This document shows positions 18,200-27,465 of a DNA stretch of 64,000 nucleotides, piece by piece (positions within the stretch are counted from its first letter, which is position 1; the number at the start of each line of letters is the position of its first letter). The notes under the pieces were generated by a model that saw only the letters and a program-made list of their open reading frames with translations, had not been told where the DNA came from and searched no databases. The stretch is from Candidatus Latescibacterota bacterium. Lineage in GTDB: Bacteria; Latescibacterota; UBA2968; UBA8231. The stretch lies in the NCBI GenBank assembly GCA_022819745.1, contig JAJEGS010000018.1:84958-148957 (forward strand), written 5' to 3'. The translations under genes and the position numbers were made by a program.

Positions 18200-19603
18200 A
18201 TGGGCAGCACCCCTCCATCTGTTCTCTTGGGGATCGCGCTGGCCACGCTAGTCGCGTGCGACCATCCCCCCACGACCAAGACCGACTTTCAAATGTGGCT
18301 GGAGCGGCATCCGCAGGATAGCGAAGCCCATTGGCAACTGGCCGATCTGCTCTTGCAAGAGCGCTCCTACCAAGGGGCCGAGCACCACTACCGCACGGCC
18401 CTGAGTATCAATCCGAGGACTGTGGACGCTTGGGTTGGGCTGGGAAATATCTCCTGCAAACAGGGCCTATACGAGCAGGCCGAAAGCCACTTCCGCAACG
18501 CCCTCTCGCTGGACGATGAGCACGTGGGTGCGTTGTGTAGCTTGGCCAGTTTGGCCTTAGAACAAGAGGAATACGCCCTCAGCCGCGATTTGTACCAGCA
18601 GGCGCTGGCACTTGATCCAGACAATGCCGGGGCGTTCTACAATCTCGCTTTGGCGTACATCAAGCTCAAGGCTTACTACGAGGCGATTGCAGCCCTGCGG
18701 CAGGCTACTCGCATTGATACGGGGTACAGTTTGGCATTTTACGCCCTAGGCCAGATCTACGCCGAGCGCCTCGGCGAGTACCAAGAAGGTATTGCGGCAT
18801 TTAGGCGAGCAGTGGCACTGAGAGCGGATTGGCCTAGCGCGCGGATAGGCCTAGGCCACGCCCTGCTGCAAGCTGGCCAAGTAGATGCGGCCACAACGGT
18901 TTTTGGCGCGGCCCTCGCGCTCGATCCGAGCGCAGCCCAAGCCCATGTAGGTTTGGGGTTGGCCGAGGAGCGACGGGGTGGCGAGACGCTCGCCGAGGCA
19001 CACTATTTGCGCGCCATTGCCTTGGACCCGGTGCGGGCGCGGACCTATTTCAAGCTCGGGATGCTTTACGTCAGACAGGGAAGAAAGGAGGAAGCCCAAC
19101 AATACTTGGGCCGCTTTGAAGAGCTGGCACCCCATGCTGACGATCTAGCTCAACTCAGAAACCGACTGCGGCGAGAGCCGGATAACGCGCTAGCCCATTA
19201 CGCCTTGGCCGGGATTTACGCCAAGCTGAATATGCCCTCCTTGGCAATCAGCGCCCTGAGAAGCTGTCTCGCCGTGCGGCCGGGTTACGCCCCGGCGTAC
19301 AACAACCTCGGCAACGCGTATTTGCGCTTGGGAGATACCAGGGAAGCCATTGCGATGTACGAAGTCGCCGTCCGCATTGATACGTCGTACGCACTGGCCT
19401 ACAACAATTTGGGCAGTGCCCAGCTACTCAATGGCCGACCGCATCAGGCTTTGGAATGCTACCAACGCGCACTGCGAATTCGCCCGGACTATGCCGATGC
19501 GTATTACGGGCTTGCTATGGTCTATAGGGAACAGGGACTACACGCCGAGGCGGGGGAGGCCATGGCCCGGTATGAACAAATTGTCGCGGCTGATGAGCAG
19601 TAA
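18200..19603 (+). CDS. TPR-repeat lipoprotein
   Basis: The 467-residue product begins with a signal peptide ending in a lipobox (TLVAC-DHPP). Almost the whole mature protein is tetratricopeptide repeats, about twelve units of 34 residues (for example EAHWQLADLLLQERSYQGAE, AYNNLGNAYLRLGDTREAI, AYYGLAMVYREQGLHAEA). TPR solenoids hold protein partners together, and lipidated ones often assist outer-membrane or secretion machines. It lies 7 bp after the large outer-membrane-type gene and closes the 11149-19603 unit. A linker with degenerate repeats sits near residues 300-330 (APHADDLAQLRNRLRREPD). Confidence 0.85.
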   Translation: MGSTPPSVLLGIALATLVACDHPPTTKTDFQMWLERHPQDSEAHWQLADLLLQERSYQGAEHHYRTALSINPRTVDAWVGLGNISCKQGLYEQAESHFRNALSLDDEHVGALCSLASLALEQEEYALSRDLYQQALALDPDNAGAFYNLALAYIKLKAYYEAIAALRQATRIDTGYSLAFYALGQIYAERLGEYQEGIAAFRRAVALRADWPSARIGLGHALLQAGQVDAATTVFGAALALDPSAAQAHVGLGLAEERRGGETLAEAHYLRAIALDPVRARTYFKLGMLYVRQGRKEEAQQYLGRFEELAPHADDLAQLRNRLRREPDNALAHYALAGIYAKLNMPSLAISALRSCLAVRPGYAPAYNNLGNAYLRLGDTREAIAMYEVAVRIDTSYALAYNNLGSAQLLNGRPHQALECYQRALRIRPDYADAYYGLAMVYREQGLHAEAGEAMARYEQIVAADEQ

Positions 19604-19656
19604 ATGGACGGTGCTCATTTTGCGTATAAAGGCCGGAATAACTATGCTTAAAAGCC

Positions 19657-19733
19657 GGGCGGTTAGCTCAGTTGGTCAGAGCGCCTGCCTTACAAGCAGG
19701 ATGTCCCCAGTTCGAGTCTGGGATCGCCCACCA
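19657..19733 (+). tRNA. tRNA-Val (anticodon UAC), CCA encoded
   Basis: A 77-nt cloverleaf with acceptor arms GGGCGGT/ATCGCCC (one G-T pair), D-arm GCTCAGTTGGTCAGAGC, anticodon stem CCTGC/GCAGG and loop CTTACAA, so the anticodon is TAC at 19691-19693. The T-arm is CCCAGTTCGAGTCTGGG. Discriminator A (19730) and CCA (19731-19733) are encoded. No duplicated tRNA 3' end that would mark an integration site is visible nearby. Confidence 0.97.
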
Positions 19734-19739
19734 CTCTAC

Positions 19740-19770
19740 AAGCCCCTGAGCAATCAGGGGCTTTATTTTT
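19740..19770 (+). terminator. Rho-independent terminator after tRNA-Val
   Basis: A perfect 10-bp stem AAGCCCCTGA/TCAGGGGCTT with loop GCAA (19750-19753) is followed by TTATTTTT. It lies 6 bp after the tRNA and ends its transcript. Confidence 0.9.
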
Positions 19771-19871
19771 GACCGTTACCGTTGGCGGTCCGAGATATTT
19801 CTTGCGCTATTACACCCTGAGAAAATAGAGTTTTGTCCAAGTGATGATCTAATTCTACAGGAGCTATACCC

Positions 19872-21443
19872 ATGCCCAATCGTCCCAATATCCTCTTTCT
19901 CCTCAGCGATGAACACAGTTTTCGCTTTCTCTCGGCTCGCTCTCCAGAGCGCGGCGGCGAACCATGCCGCACGCCGACGCTTGACCGCCTCATCCAGCAG
20001 GGCGTCCACTTTGAAACCGCCTATTGCCAGATGCCCCTGTGTACGCCCAGCCGCATGTCGATGCTGTCCGGCCGGCACCCACATCGTTGCCCGGTCCTGT
20101 GGCCGGACACTCCTACCTTTGCTTCGCACTTGGGGCAGCACGGCTACGCCACGGCCGCCGTCGGCAAGATGCACCTGCAGGGATCTCGTCAGTATGCTGG
20201 CTTCGGAGCCCGCCCCTACGGCGACTTTGCCGCGCCCTCGCCGGGCCATCAAAAAGACCCACTTTTTCTGCCTGGGGTCCAGGATCACATCTTCATGCCC
20301 TCCATCATTGAGGATGCCGGTCTCAGTGATATTCCCGAATCTTTGCTCCAAGAGCAGTTTGTCGTGCGCGAGGCCACGGCGTGGCTGCGCGAACACCGGC
20401 ACGCCCACCCGGACCAGCCCTGGCTGATGTACACTTCGTTCGTCCACCCGCACTTCCCGATGAACGCACCCCGCCGCTTTTTCGAGCGCTACTATCCCGA
20501 GGGAGTTACCTCGCCGAAGGTGGGCCGCAACGGGGACGCCCAAAATCACCCCATGACCTTGGAAGCGCTGAGGTCGGATGGCGGCGAGTCCCAGGGACAT
20601 CCCGCCGAAGAGATCACTGCGGAGCAGACCCTGCGTGCCCGGGCGGCATACGCTGCCTGCGTAGATCAATTGGACGAGATCATAGGGGACTTTTTAGCGG
20701 TCTTGGAGCGCGACGGGCTGCTCGACAACACCATCATCGTCTATACCTCGGATCACGGCGAACTGGCTGGGGAGCACGGCCTGTGGTGGAAACAAACTTG
20801 GCACGAAGCATCTACTCGGGTGCCGCTGATCGTTTCCCTGCCGGAGCACCGCAGGGGCCAGCTCTCGCCGACTGAGATCACCGCGCCGGTGAGCTTAGCC
20901 GATATCTTTCCCACGCTTTGCGGCCTGACCGGCGCGCCCCTGCCCGATGATCTGGACGGCATCGACTTGACGCCGGCGGTGCGGGGCGATGTCTGCCCGG
21001 CTCTGGCAGTACGTCCCGGCGTCATCGTCGAGAACTTGGGCAAAGGATACCGCATGATCCGCTCGCCGCGCTACAAGTACATTGCCTGCCACACTCACGA
21101 CGATCTGGCTTTCGATTTGATAGACGATCCAGACGAGCAGCGCAATTTGGTAGGCCGCGCCGCAGGGGAGACAGCCGCCGAACTGGAGAACCTCAAGTCC
21201 GCACTCTTCGAGGGCTTTGATTTTGCGGAAGCCGTCGAGGCGACGAGGCGGGAAAGCGCGCAATATCGCAAGCAGTATCCAAGCCGGATAAAGCCCCGAA
21301 CGTCTAACCAGATCATGCGTGGAGACGGGATGTTGGTCGAAGCGGACCAGCCGCTCTACTATCCAGATGTGGTCAGCGAGGACCCGCGCCGGGACTTCAG
21401 TGATTGTCCTCAGCAGCGCAGAGCTTCCCGTCGCCGTCGATAA
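19872..21443 (+). CDS. Formylglycine-dependent sulfatase
   Basis: The 523-residue product starts at an ATG with AGGAG upstream. The type-I sulfatase signature CTPSRMSMLSGR (Cys57, Arg61) is the site of Cys-to-formylglycine maturation. The metal-site start NILFLLSDEH and the later YTSDHGELAGEHGLWWK are typical of the alkaline-phosphatase/sulfatase fold. No signal peptide is visible, so it may be cytoplasmic or exported unconventionally. The likely role is removing sulfate esters from glycans, with a formylglycine-generating enzyme expected elsewhere. The C-terminal part (about 400-510) resembles the arylsulfatase/choline-sulfatase group, but the substrate cannot be assigned. Downstream, a different frame encodes a short WGQIK tail. 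Confidence 0.92.
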   Translation: MPNRPNILFLLSDEHSFRFLSARSPERGGEPCRTPTLDRLIQQGVHFETAYCQMPLCTPSRMSMLSGRHPHRCPVLWPDTPTFASHLGQHGYATAAVGKMHLQGSRQYAGFGARPYGDFAAPSPGHQKDPLFLPGVQDHIFMPSIIEDAGLSDIPESLLQEQFVVREATAWLREHRHAHPDQPWLMYTSFVHPHFPMNAPRRFFERYYPEGVTSPKVGRNGDAQNHPMTLEALRSDGGESQGHPAEEITAEQTLRARAAYAACVDQLDEIIGDFLAVLERDGLLDNTIIVYTSDHGELAGEHGLWWKQTWHEASTRVPLIVSLPEHRRGQLSPTEITAPVSLADIFPTLCGLTGAPLPDDLDGIDLTPAVRGDVCPALAVRPGVIVENLGKGYRMIRSPRYKYIACHTHDDLAFDLIDDPDEQRNLVGRAAGETAAELENLKSALFEGFDFAEAVEATRRESAQYRKQYPSRIKPRTSNQIMRGDGMLVEADQPLYYPDVVSEDPRRDFSDCPQQRRASRRRR

Positions 21444-21505
21444 TCTCGTGGTTGGATAACAGAGGAACCTCTTGGGGCCAAATCAAGAGCAATCTGGACC
21501 ATCAA

Positions 21506-21558
21506 CCGCACTAATAGAGCGGAGTTCCTGTGTCAATAGGAACTTCGTCATTGTGCGG
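21506..21558. repeat. Nested inverted repeat between convergent genes
   Basis: Outer arms CCGCAC (21506-21511) and GTGCGG (21553-21558) enclose a perfect inner stem AGTTCCT/AGGAACT (21523-21529, 21538-21544). There is no T-run, so it may be a factor-dependent terminator or a structured 3' end. It lies in the 167 bp gap between the sulfatase and the MFS gene. Confidence 0.45.
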
Positions 21559-21610
21559 TAAGTACTCTAGCGAGTTGTGGGTGATTAGATTCCCACGCGA
21601 GTGATTTGTA

Positions 21611-22915
21611 TTAGCGCTCGCCTGCAAGAGAACGCGCCGGTCTTAGCCCGAAAAAAGCCGCCATGATCAGGCCACTCGCAATCCGCGACGCGCAGGCCAA
21701 GCCAAAGACGGCCCCGTAGCCATAGTCGAGGATGAGCATGCCGCCGATGAGACTGCCGAGGAAGTTCAGAAGCTGGAAGCCGCAGACGCGGAGGCCCTGG
21801 ATCCGCGCCCAGAAGCGCCGGGGCAGCACTTGGGTGGAGAAGTGCTGGTCGGATGGGTTGTCGATGACTTCGCCGATGCGCACGAGCAGGAACATAGGCA
21901 CGGCCAACGGCAGGCTGATAAAGGCCCCCATGATCCCGAGGGCACTGCCGCCCATAATGCGGGATGGCAGGATGGTCAGCGTCGGCCCGAAGCGGCGCAC
22001 CAGGGTCGGCGCGGCGAAGGTCGCTGGTAGGCCGGCGAGTTGGCTGAGGAAGAAGATCGCACCGATCGCAGCCGGGCCGACCCCCAGTTCGGCCTCGAAG
22101 AATACGTTGAAGAACGGGTACGTCAGCCCCATGGAGAAGCCGCGCGTGCCGCTGAGGGCGGTAATGGCGGCAAAGACGCGCCACGGCGAGGTCGTTGGCT
22201 CGTTCTCGTCTGGCGACTTTCGGGCTTCGGTGAGATTAGCTGAACTGTCGAGCTTAGGGCGACGCCGGGTTGGCGCAGGATCTCTTTCGCGGCGGGTTTG
22301 ACCGGATGCGTACAACAGCGGCACGACGGCGATGAGCGAACACGCCGCGCCGAAGAACAGCGCGTAGCGGAAGGGCTCGGGAACCTCGGTGGAGAGGCCG
22401 AGGAAATAGCCCATGACTCCGGGCATGAAACCGCCGATTAGGCTCAAGAGCATGCGGACGATTATTTGCAGGGCCGACCAGATGGCGAGGGCTTCGGCGC
22501 GGCGCGCGGGGTGGGCATTGTCCGAGAGGAAGGGCACGTGGTTGACCCAGACGAAAGCCATGGCCACGCCGCCGACAAACGAAAACGCCAACAATGCGCC
22601 CGGCGACGTGGTCAAGCACAGGCCCAACTGGGAGATGGCCAGCAGCAGACCCGAGGCTATGAGAAAGGGCTTGCGACCGAAGCGGTCGCTCAGGATGCCG
22701 GTGGGTAGGGCTAATAGGCCGGTCGCCAGCGGTGCCATGCTGGCGACTTGGCCGATGAAATCCTCTTGGTAGCTCAGGCGCAGTAAATAGAGGTTGTACA
22801 GCAGGGAAAAAAGCGCCATGCCGGCGTTGATCGAGGTGCCAAAAGCGAAGAACAGCCGGACATTGCGGTTGAATTCCCGCAGCCGAAAGCGGCTTAGGGC
22901 GTGGCCGATGGGCAT
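21611..22915 (-). CDS. MFS transporter
   Basis: The 434-residue product has about twelve hydrophobic segments in two halves joined by a hydrophilic linker (about residues 205-245). The MFS loop 2-3 motif is clear: GILSDRFGRKPFLIASG. The second half repeats the fold (ALSGTRGFSMGLTYPFFNVFFE, LVRIGEVIDNPSDQHFSTQVLPRRF). Its ATG lies 22 bp inside the preceding M14-peptidase frame, so the two are translationally linked and the substrate may relate to that pathway. Substrate unknown; import of a breakdown product or export are both possible. Confidence 0.9.
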   Translation of the reverse strand: MPIGHALSRFRLREFNRNVRLFFAFGTSINAGMALFSLLYNLYLLRLSYQEDFIGQVASMAPLATGLLALPTGILSDRFGRKPFLIASGLLLAISQLGLCLTTSPGALLAFSFVGGVAMAFVWVNHVPFLSDNAHPARRAEALAIWSALQIIVRMLLSLIGGFMPGVMGYFLGLSTEVPEPFRYALFFGAACSLIAVVPLLYASGQTRRERDPAPTRRRPKLDSSANLTEARKSPDENEPTTSPWRVFAAITALSGTRGFSMGLTYPFFNVFFEAELGVGPAAIGAIFFLSQLAGLPATFAAPTLVRRFGPTLTILPSRIMGGSALGIMGAFISLPLAVPMFLLVRIGEVIDNPSDQHFSTQVLPRRFWARIQGLRVCGFQLLNFLGSLIGGMLILDYGYGAVFGLACASRIASGLIMAAFFGLRPARSLAGER

Positions 22916-23937
22916 CCGGCGTGGCGTCTTGCAAAGACCTCGACGGCCTTTTGCACGACGATCTTTGCGGTGTGGACCCGCTCGGCAAAGGGCAGTTCCA
23001 TGCCGGTCTCAATGGTGAAGGCCAAGCCGTAGGTATGCGCGGCAAAGTCGGCGAGGTTGAGGCCCTCGCCGCGCTGCTGGGGATTGAGCCAGAAGACGCT
23101 ATGCGGCCCTGTTGTGAAAAAAGATCCGGGCAAATAATTGTCCGGAGCGAGAGGCGCACCGGAGGCGGCGACCTCGGCGATCATCTCGTTGGCCATGACC
23201 TCTTCCCACTGCTGGTCGCTAGGAGTGCGCTGGTGCCGCGCTGAAAACCAGAAGAAGTCGCCCCCGTGTTCGTGGAGGTCCAGTGTCAAACCGGGCTGTA
23301 TGGCGGCCATCAGGTCGCGAGTGCAGCGCGACTCGACGGGTGCCCAAGGGGTGTCGTGGAAGCGGTTGAGGTGGAGGATTTCGCCGGCGGGATCGATTAT
23401 CAGCGTGTACGTGCGTTCGACGCCGGGGTTGCTAGCGGGGAAGTAGAGCCTCCGGCCCTTGAGTGCTTCGATCCAGTCCCCTACTCGATGGTTGTACAGG
23501 TTACTCGTCGCGTAGCCGTACTCGCCGATGAGGGCGACCACGGTATCGCCTTCTTCATAGAGGACTTCGCCGCGCTTTTTGAGCAAGGGAGCGACATCGT
23601 CGAGGCCATCAAGAGTCGGGGCTTCGTCTAGGCTCAGGCCGAGCGCGTAGGCGAGGCCATTCATGCCGATGGGGTCGCGGCTGGGAATGGTGTAGAGCTG
23701 GTGCTCGGTCTCGATCTCGTCGATGAGGGCACAGGCCGCGCTGACGCCAGCCTGTTCGGTGGCATGGCTGCCAGCGCTGATGAAAATGGCCGGTGTTTTG
23801 TCGCCGCCGCTTTTGACTGCGACGATGGGTTGGCCGTCGGGTGCGCGACCGAGGATTTGTGGGGTATGGCCGTTGTCTTGGATACAGGTGAGTAAGTCGG
23901 CGTAGCTATCGAATGGCTGCATGGCGTTTAGGCACAT
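22894..23937 (-). CDS. M14/AspA-AstE-like zinc carboxypeptidase family protein
   Basis: The 347-residue product carries the zinc-ligand pattern of the M14 superfamily: GSHATEQAG (His and Glu), a later His in LTLDLHEHGGDFFW, and a candidate catalytic Glu in LAFTIETGMELP. The family removes C-terminal amino acids or acyl groups from small amides. The start is taken as the ATG at 23937, which overlaps the preceding dioxygenase stop by 10 bp; an ATG at 23922 is the alternative. The open frame extends upstream only through the dioxygenase gene. It sits in the PhyH-M14-MFS cluster, which may encode oxidation, hydrolysis and transport of one small amide-containing compound (inference). Confidence 0.78.
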   Translation of the reverse strand: MCLNAMQPFDSYADLLTCIQDNGHTPQILGRAPDGQPIVAVKSGGDKTPAIFISAGSHATEQAGVSAACALIDEIETEHQLYTIPSRDPIGMNGLAYALGLSLDEAPTLDGLDDVAPLLKKRGEVLYEEGDTVVALIGEYGYATSNLYNHRVGDWIEALKGRRLYFPASNPGVERTYTLIIDPAGEILHLNRFHDTPWAPVESRCTRDLMAAIQPGLTLDLHEHGGDFFWFSARHQRTPSDQQWEEVMANEMIAEVAASGAPLAPDNYLPGSFFTTGPHSVFWLNPQQRGEGLNLADFAAHTYGLAFTIETGMELPFAERVHTAKIVVQKAVEVFARRHAGCPSATP

Positions 23938-24941
23938 AGGGGATGCGCCATTTCCATTTGCTCGCGGCGGAAGGGGACGTCGATCTGGCCGTCTTGGTTG
24001 ATGGTCGCCATCTTGGCCCGCGCCTCCAGCCACAGTCGGTGCCACTCGGCTGGGTCTCGCAGTTCGCTGTCTGGATCGCGGCGGCTGCGGGCGACGAATC
24101 CGGGGAAGGCGATGCGCCCGGTGGGCTGGTCGGTGGGATTGTAGCGCAGGTCAAAGCTCCAGCGGACCTCGTCGCTGACGTTGGGATAGGACCCGTGGAC
24201 GGTCTGCTTGTGGACGCAGATGACGTCGCCGCGCTCGACCGGCAGGGGGATGGCCCGATCGGCGGCGAAGAGCTTTTCGGGGACTTGGGTCGCGCCGGCG
24301 AATTGTGGTGCGTTGTCCATGTAGTTGGAGCAGTGCGGCAGCAGTCCGCTTTTGTGCGAGCCGGGCGCGACCATCAGTGGCCCCTTCTCAATGGGCGTGT
24401 CTTGGAGCGAGAACCATATGGTCAGCATCTGCGTGTCGTCCGCTTCTTCGGTTACGACGCCGTGGTCTTGGTGCCATTGGGTCGCGCCGAGGACGGCGTT
24501 GCCGAACTGGTTTTTGGGCAGGTGGCGCTCGGGCGGCTTGATGCGCACGTGCTGGACGGGATTGGAATAAATTTCTGGGCCAATCAGCGACTCGACGACG
24601 TCGAGCAGGTTCGGGTCGGTGAAGGCGCGGAATACGGCCGGCCCGGCCCAGAAGGGGGTGTCGGACTGGACGTTTTGAAAGGGCAGTGAGAAGTCGAAGT
24701 ACTGGCTGTGGATACGGCCAGTTTCAACGCAAATTTGGATGTAGCGGTCGCCAAACTCGAGCTCTTCGTAGCGCGAGGTGATTTCGCCTTGAGCGTAGAG
24801 ATCGTCGGCCAAGCTGTCGAGGACCGTGGCGTATTCGTCGATGACTGGGTCGAGGGTGGTGGCCGGGTCGAGGACGCCTTTGACGACGACGTAGCCTTCG
24901 CTGGCGAAGTGGTCGAGTTGGCTGGGGGTGAGCGCGGGCAT
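23928..24941 (-). CDS. Phytanoyl-CoA dioxygenase-like Fe(II)/2-oxoglutarate oxygenase
   Basis: The 337-residue product starts at an ATG with a perfect GGAGG upstream; an in-frame ATG at 25010 lacks such support. The 2-His-1-Asp iron triad is visible as WHQDHG and a distal His in VHGSYPN, with a 2-oxoglutarate-binding Arg further on. QTVHGSYPNVSDEVRWSFDLRY is characteristic of the PhyH family. It is cytosolic, with no signal peptide. The family hydroxylates diverse small molecules, and the substrate here is unknown. It heads the minus-strand cluster PhyH-M14-MFS and is divergent from the discoidin-like gene at 25123. Confidence 0.88.
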   Translation of the reverse strand: MPALTPSQLDHFASEGYVVVKGVLDPATTLDPVIDEYATVLDSLADDLYAQGEITSRYEELEFGDRYIQICVETGRIHSQYFDFSLPFQNVQSDTPFWAGPAVFRAFTDPNLLDVVESLIGPEIYSNPVQHVRIKPPERHLPKNQFGNAVLGATQWHQDHGVVTEEADDTQMLTIWFSLQDTPIEKGPLMVAPGSHKSGLLPHCSNYMDNAPQFAGATQVPEKLFAADRAIPLPVERGDVICVHKQTVHGSYPNVSDEVRWSFDLRYNPTDQPTGRIAFPGFVARSRRDPDSELRDPAEWHRLWLEARAKMATINQDGQIDVPFRREQMEMAHPLCA

Positions 24942-25122
24942 GGTTTTTCCTCCAAAGAGTGCGCGGTTGGTGGGCGACGCGTGTGTTGTCTCTACAATAA
25001 CAAGGGCCATGTATAAGAGGCAAGCGCGGATTGGATGGAGAAGTGCGATTCAATATACTATGGCTCTGCGTCGCTTGCGGTGGGGAACGCCAGCCAAGGC
25101 GACCGATGTCATAGGAGACACC

Positions 25123-27420
25123 ATGTCTTGCAAAGTATTCCTCCACGCCGCCGCTATACTCTGGCTAGCCGATTCGCTGGCCGCCGAACAACTCCGCTTT
25201 GACGCGGCTGATGAGTGGCGGACTTGGCGCTTGCCGCTGGGCATTGTCGCACTCGACGACGCTGGGATCATCCGCCCGGTCGAAATCCGCAAAAACGTCG
25301 ATCCAGTGCGCGATGCTGCGGCCTTTGGCGGCGGGGTTCACGCGGCTGGCTCGAATGTGCTAGCTGCGGCGCGGGCCATTGACGGGGATCGACTGACTGG
25401 TTGGAGTCCCGACTTGGCCGACGATCCCGACGATTGGTGGATCGAGATCGACTTGGGACGAGCCGTGGCCGCGCGCCGGGTCGCGCTGACTTTTTTGGCG
25501 AGTGCGCCGCCGTGCGCACTGTTCGACGTGTTGTTTTCCACTGGCGAGCCAGCCATTGACGTGGTCGGCAATCCCATTGAAGGCAGCCTCGTGTACCGCG
25601 TGAAGGAGCGCTTTAAGGAAAACCAGCGGCAGCAGGTCGCGCTGGAGCTGGACCCGGTGCGCGATCCGTTTGTGCAATTTATCCGCGTCGAAATGCTCGA
25701 CTGTGGAGCTGGGTCTGCGCTGGCCGAAGTAGAGGCCGAAGCTATCGGCGACAACCTCTCCTTGGATCTGGCGGCCAAGGGCGGGAACTTGGAAATCATC
25801 GTCGATATCGACGGCTTTGGCGACGCTGCGTCGTTTGCCAACTCGCTGCCGCTGGCCGACGGCCGATTTTCTCTGTGGACGGAGAATCGTCGCATCAACC
25901 GCCCGGTTGATGTGATCTCGCGTATGACCTTGGATTTGGGCGCGGTCTATTGGGTGGATTTGGTGCGCATCGTGGGGAATTTTTTGTCGCGGCCTGGGCA
26001 ATTCCGCTTCAACTTTGACCGCTACGAGGTGCTGACCTCGGATGGGTCGCTGGCACCGAATGGCACGCGCATCTGGCACCGGCAATTCGCGGGTAAAGCT
26101 ACGACAGCCAATCGCCAGCTCGGGATCGCCAACCACCACTTTGCGCCGATCAGGACGCGTTACGTGCGGGTCGAATGGGTGTTTTGGGACGCGGCCTGTG
26201 CAGCCGCTTGCGTGGGCTGCGGCATTGTGCCGCCCTGTCAGTTTTGGGGTGGCACGCGCGAGTTACAGGTTTTTGGCGAGGGCTATCCGCAGCGGGTGAT
26301 GTTGGCCTCGCCCTTGATTGACCTCGGCGGCGATAAGCAGGTACACGCGATTCGCTGGCGAGCTGACGCGCCCGTTGGGACGCGGGTGGAGGTGCGCAGC
26401 CGCACGGGCAATGACTTGCAAATGGATATCACCTATCACGACAAGAACGGCCGGGTCGTCACCGAGCGGAAGTACAACAAGCTCATCCCGTCTTTTAAGG
26501 GCCGGATCGACACTGCGCTGTCGCCGGGGGCCAATTGGAGCCCGTGGAGCAAGCTGTACTTGCAGCCGGGCGAGCCATTCGCATCGCCCTCGCCGCGACA
26601 ATTCGCCGAGTTAGATGTCGCCTTGGTGTCTGAGCAGCCGGATGTGGGGGCGACCTTAGATTGGCTGGAGATCGAGTTCGGCGATCCGGTGGCGCAAGAA
26701 GTAGTGGGGGAGATTTTCCCGGTCGAAGTGCAGCCTGGGGAGCGCACCGAGTTTGCCTATTACATTCGTCCGCAGCGGGTGGCGGGCCGTGGCTTTGACC
26801 ACTTGGAGGTGGAGAGTTCCGCGCCGATTGAGTTTGTCGAGGTGTTGGTGGAGGGTGAAGTGGTGGAGGCGACGGCTGAGCCGACGGAAGGGGGGGTGGC
26901 CATCGCCTTGGCCGCGCCGGTCAAGAGCCGTCAGCTAGTGGAATTGCGTTTTGCCGGAACCGTGTTTGTCGATGCCACGCGCTTTGACGCCTTTATTGCT
27001 CAAGGTCCTGCCGACGCGCTGTTGCGGCAGCGGGTGGATGCGGGCGATGCGTACGCGGAAGTTGTCAGCAGCACGAATGCCGTGCGCTTGCCCGTGGGAG
27101 CGCGGCTGCTGGCCAACGTGGCGATGGGGCCGCTGGCTTTGACGCCCAATGGCGACGGGGTCAACGATGCGCTGCAAGTGGAATTCGACTTAGTCAATGT
27201 CTTGGCCGCGCGGTGGATCGGCCTGCGGATCTTCGACCTTGCGGGGCGGCTGGTATGGGTGCGGGAAGAGGAGGGCGAGGCTGGTGGTCGGGTTTGGGTT
27301 TGGGACGGCAGGGGGAGTTGGGGTGCGCAGGTAACGCCGGGGCTGTACGTGGCGGAACTGCGCGTCGAAGGAGATGAGGAAAGCTATAGCAGGCGGCGCG
27401 TTGTTGCGGTGGCGTACTAG
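25123..27420 (+). CDS. Secreted double-discoidin protein with TPNGDG/FlgD-Ig C-terminal domain (subtype 2)
   Basis: The 765-residue product starts at the ATG after GGAGACACC and has a signal peptide (FLHAAAILWLADSLAAEQ). The upstream in-frame extension of 65 codons overlaps the divergent dioxygenase promoter and is unlikely. Two discoidin-like units are seen: about residues 60-200 (AIDGDRLTGW, DWWIEIDLGRAVAARRVALTF) and 220-390 (TLDLGAVYWVDLVRIVG). The middle motif ITYHDKNGRVVTERKYNKL matches the protein at 13177. The C-terminal domain starts at LTPNGDGVND, contains LRIFDLAGRLVW and ends in AVAY. It stands alone, away from the other members. Likely surface-displayed. Confidence 0.82.
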   Translation: MSCKVFLHAAAILWLADSLAAEQLRFDAADEWRTWRLPLGIVALDDAGIIRPVEIRKNVDPVRDAAAFGGGVHAAGSNVLAAARAIDGDRLTGWSPDLADDPDDWWIEIDLGRAVAARRVALTFLASAPPCALFDVLFSTGEPAIDVVGNPIEGSLVYRVKERFKENQRQQVALELDPVRDPFVQFIRVEMLDCGAGSALAEVEAEAIGDNLSLDLAAKGGNLEIIVDIDGFGDAASFANSLPLADGRFSLWTENRRINRPVDVISRMTLDLGAVYWVDLVRIVGNFLSRPGQFRFNFDRYEVLTSDGSLAPNGTRIWHRQFAGKATTANRQLGIANHHFAPIRTRYVRVEWVFWDAACAAACVGCGIVPPCQFWGGTRELQVFGEGYPQRVMLASPLIDLGGDKQVHAIRWRADAPVGTRVEVRSRTGNDLQMDITYHDKNGRVVTERKYNKLIPSFKGRIDTALSPGANWSPWSKLYLQPGEPFASPSPRQFAELDVALVSEQPDVGATLDWLEIEFGDPVAQEVVGEIFPVEVQPGERTEFAYYIRPQRVAGRGFDHLEVESSAPIEFVEVLVEGEVVEATAEPTEGGVAIALAAPVKSRQLVELRFAGTVFVDATRFDAFIAQGPADALLRQRVDAGDAYAEVVSSTNAVRLPVGARLLANVAMGPLALTPNGDGVNDALQVEFDLVNVLAARWIGLRIFDLAGRLVWVREEEGEAGGRVWVWDGRGSWGAQVTPGLYVAELRVEGDEESYSRRRVVAVAY

Positions 27421-27465
27421 TGCTTGGATGGGACTGCGATTGAGAACGTCCTAGAAGGTGGAACC

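Noticed and set aside
19657..19733. tRNA-Val as an integration site for a genomic island
   Set aside because: No duplicated tRNA 3' end or integrase gene is found downstream within the window.
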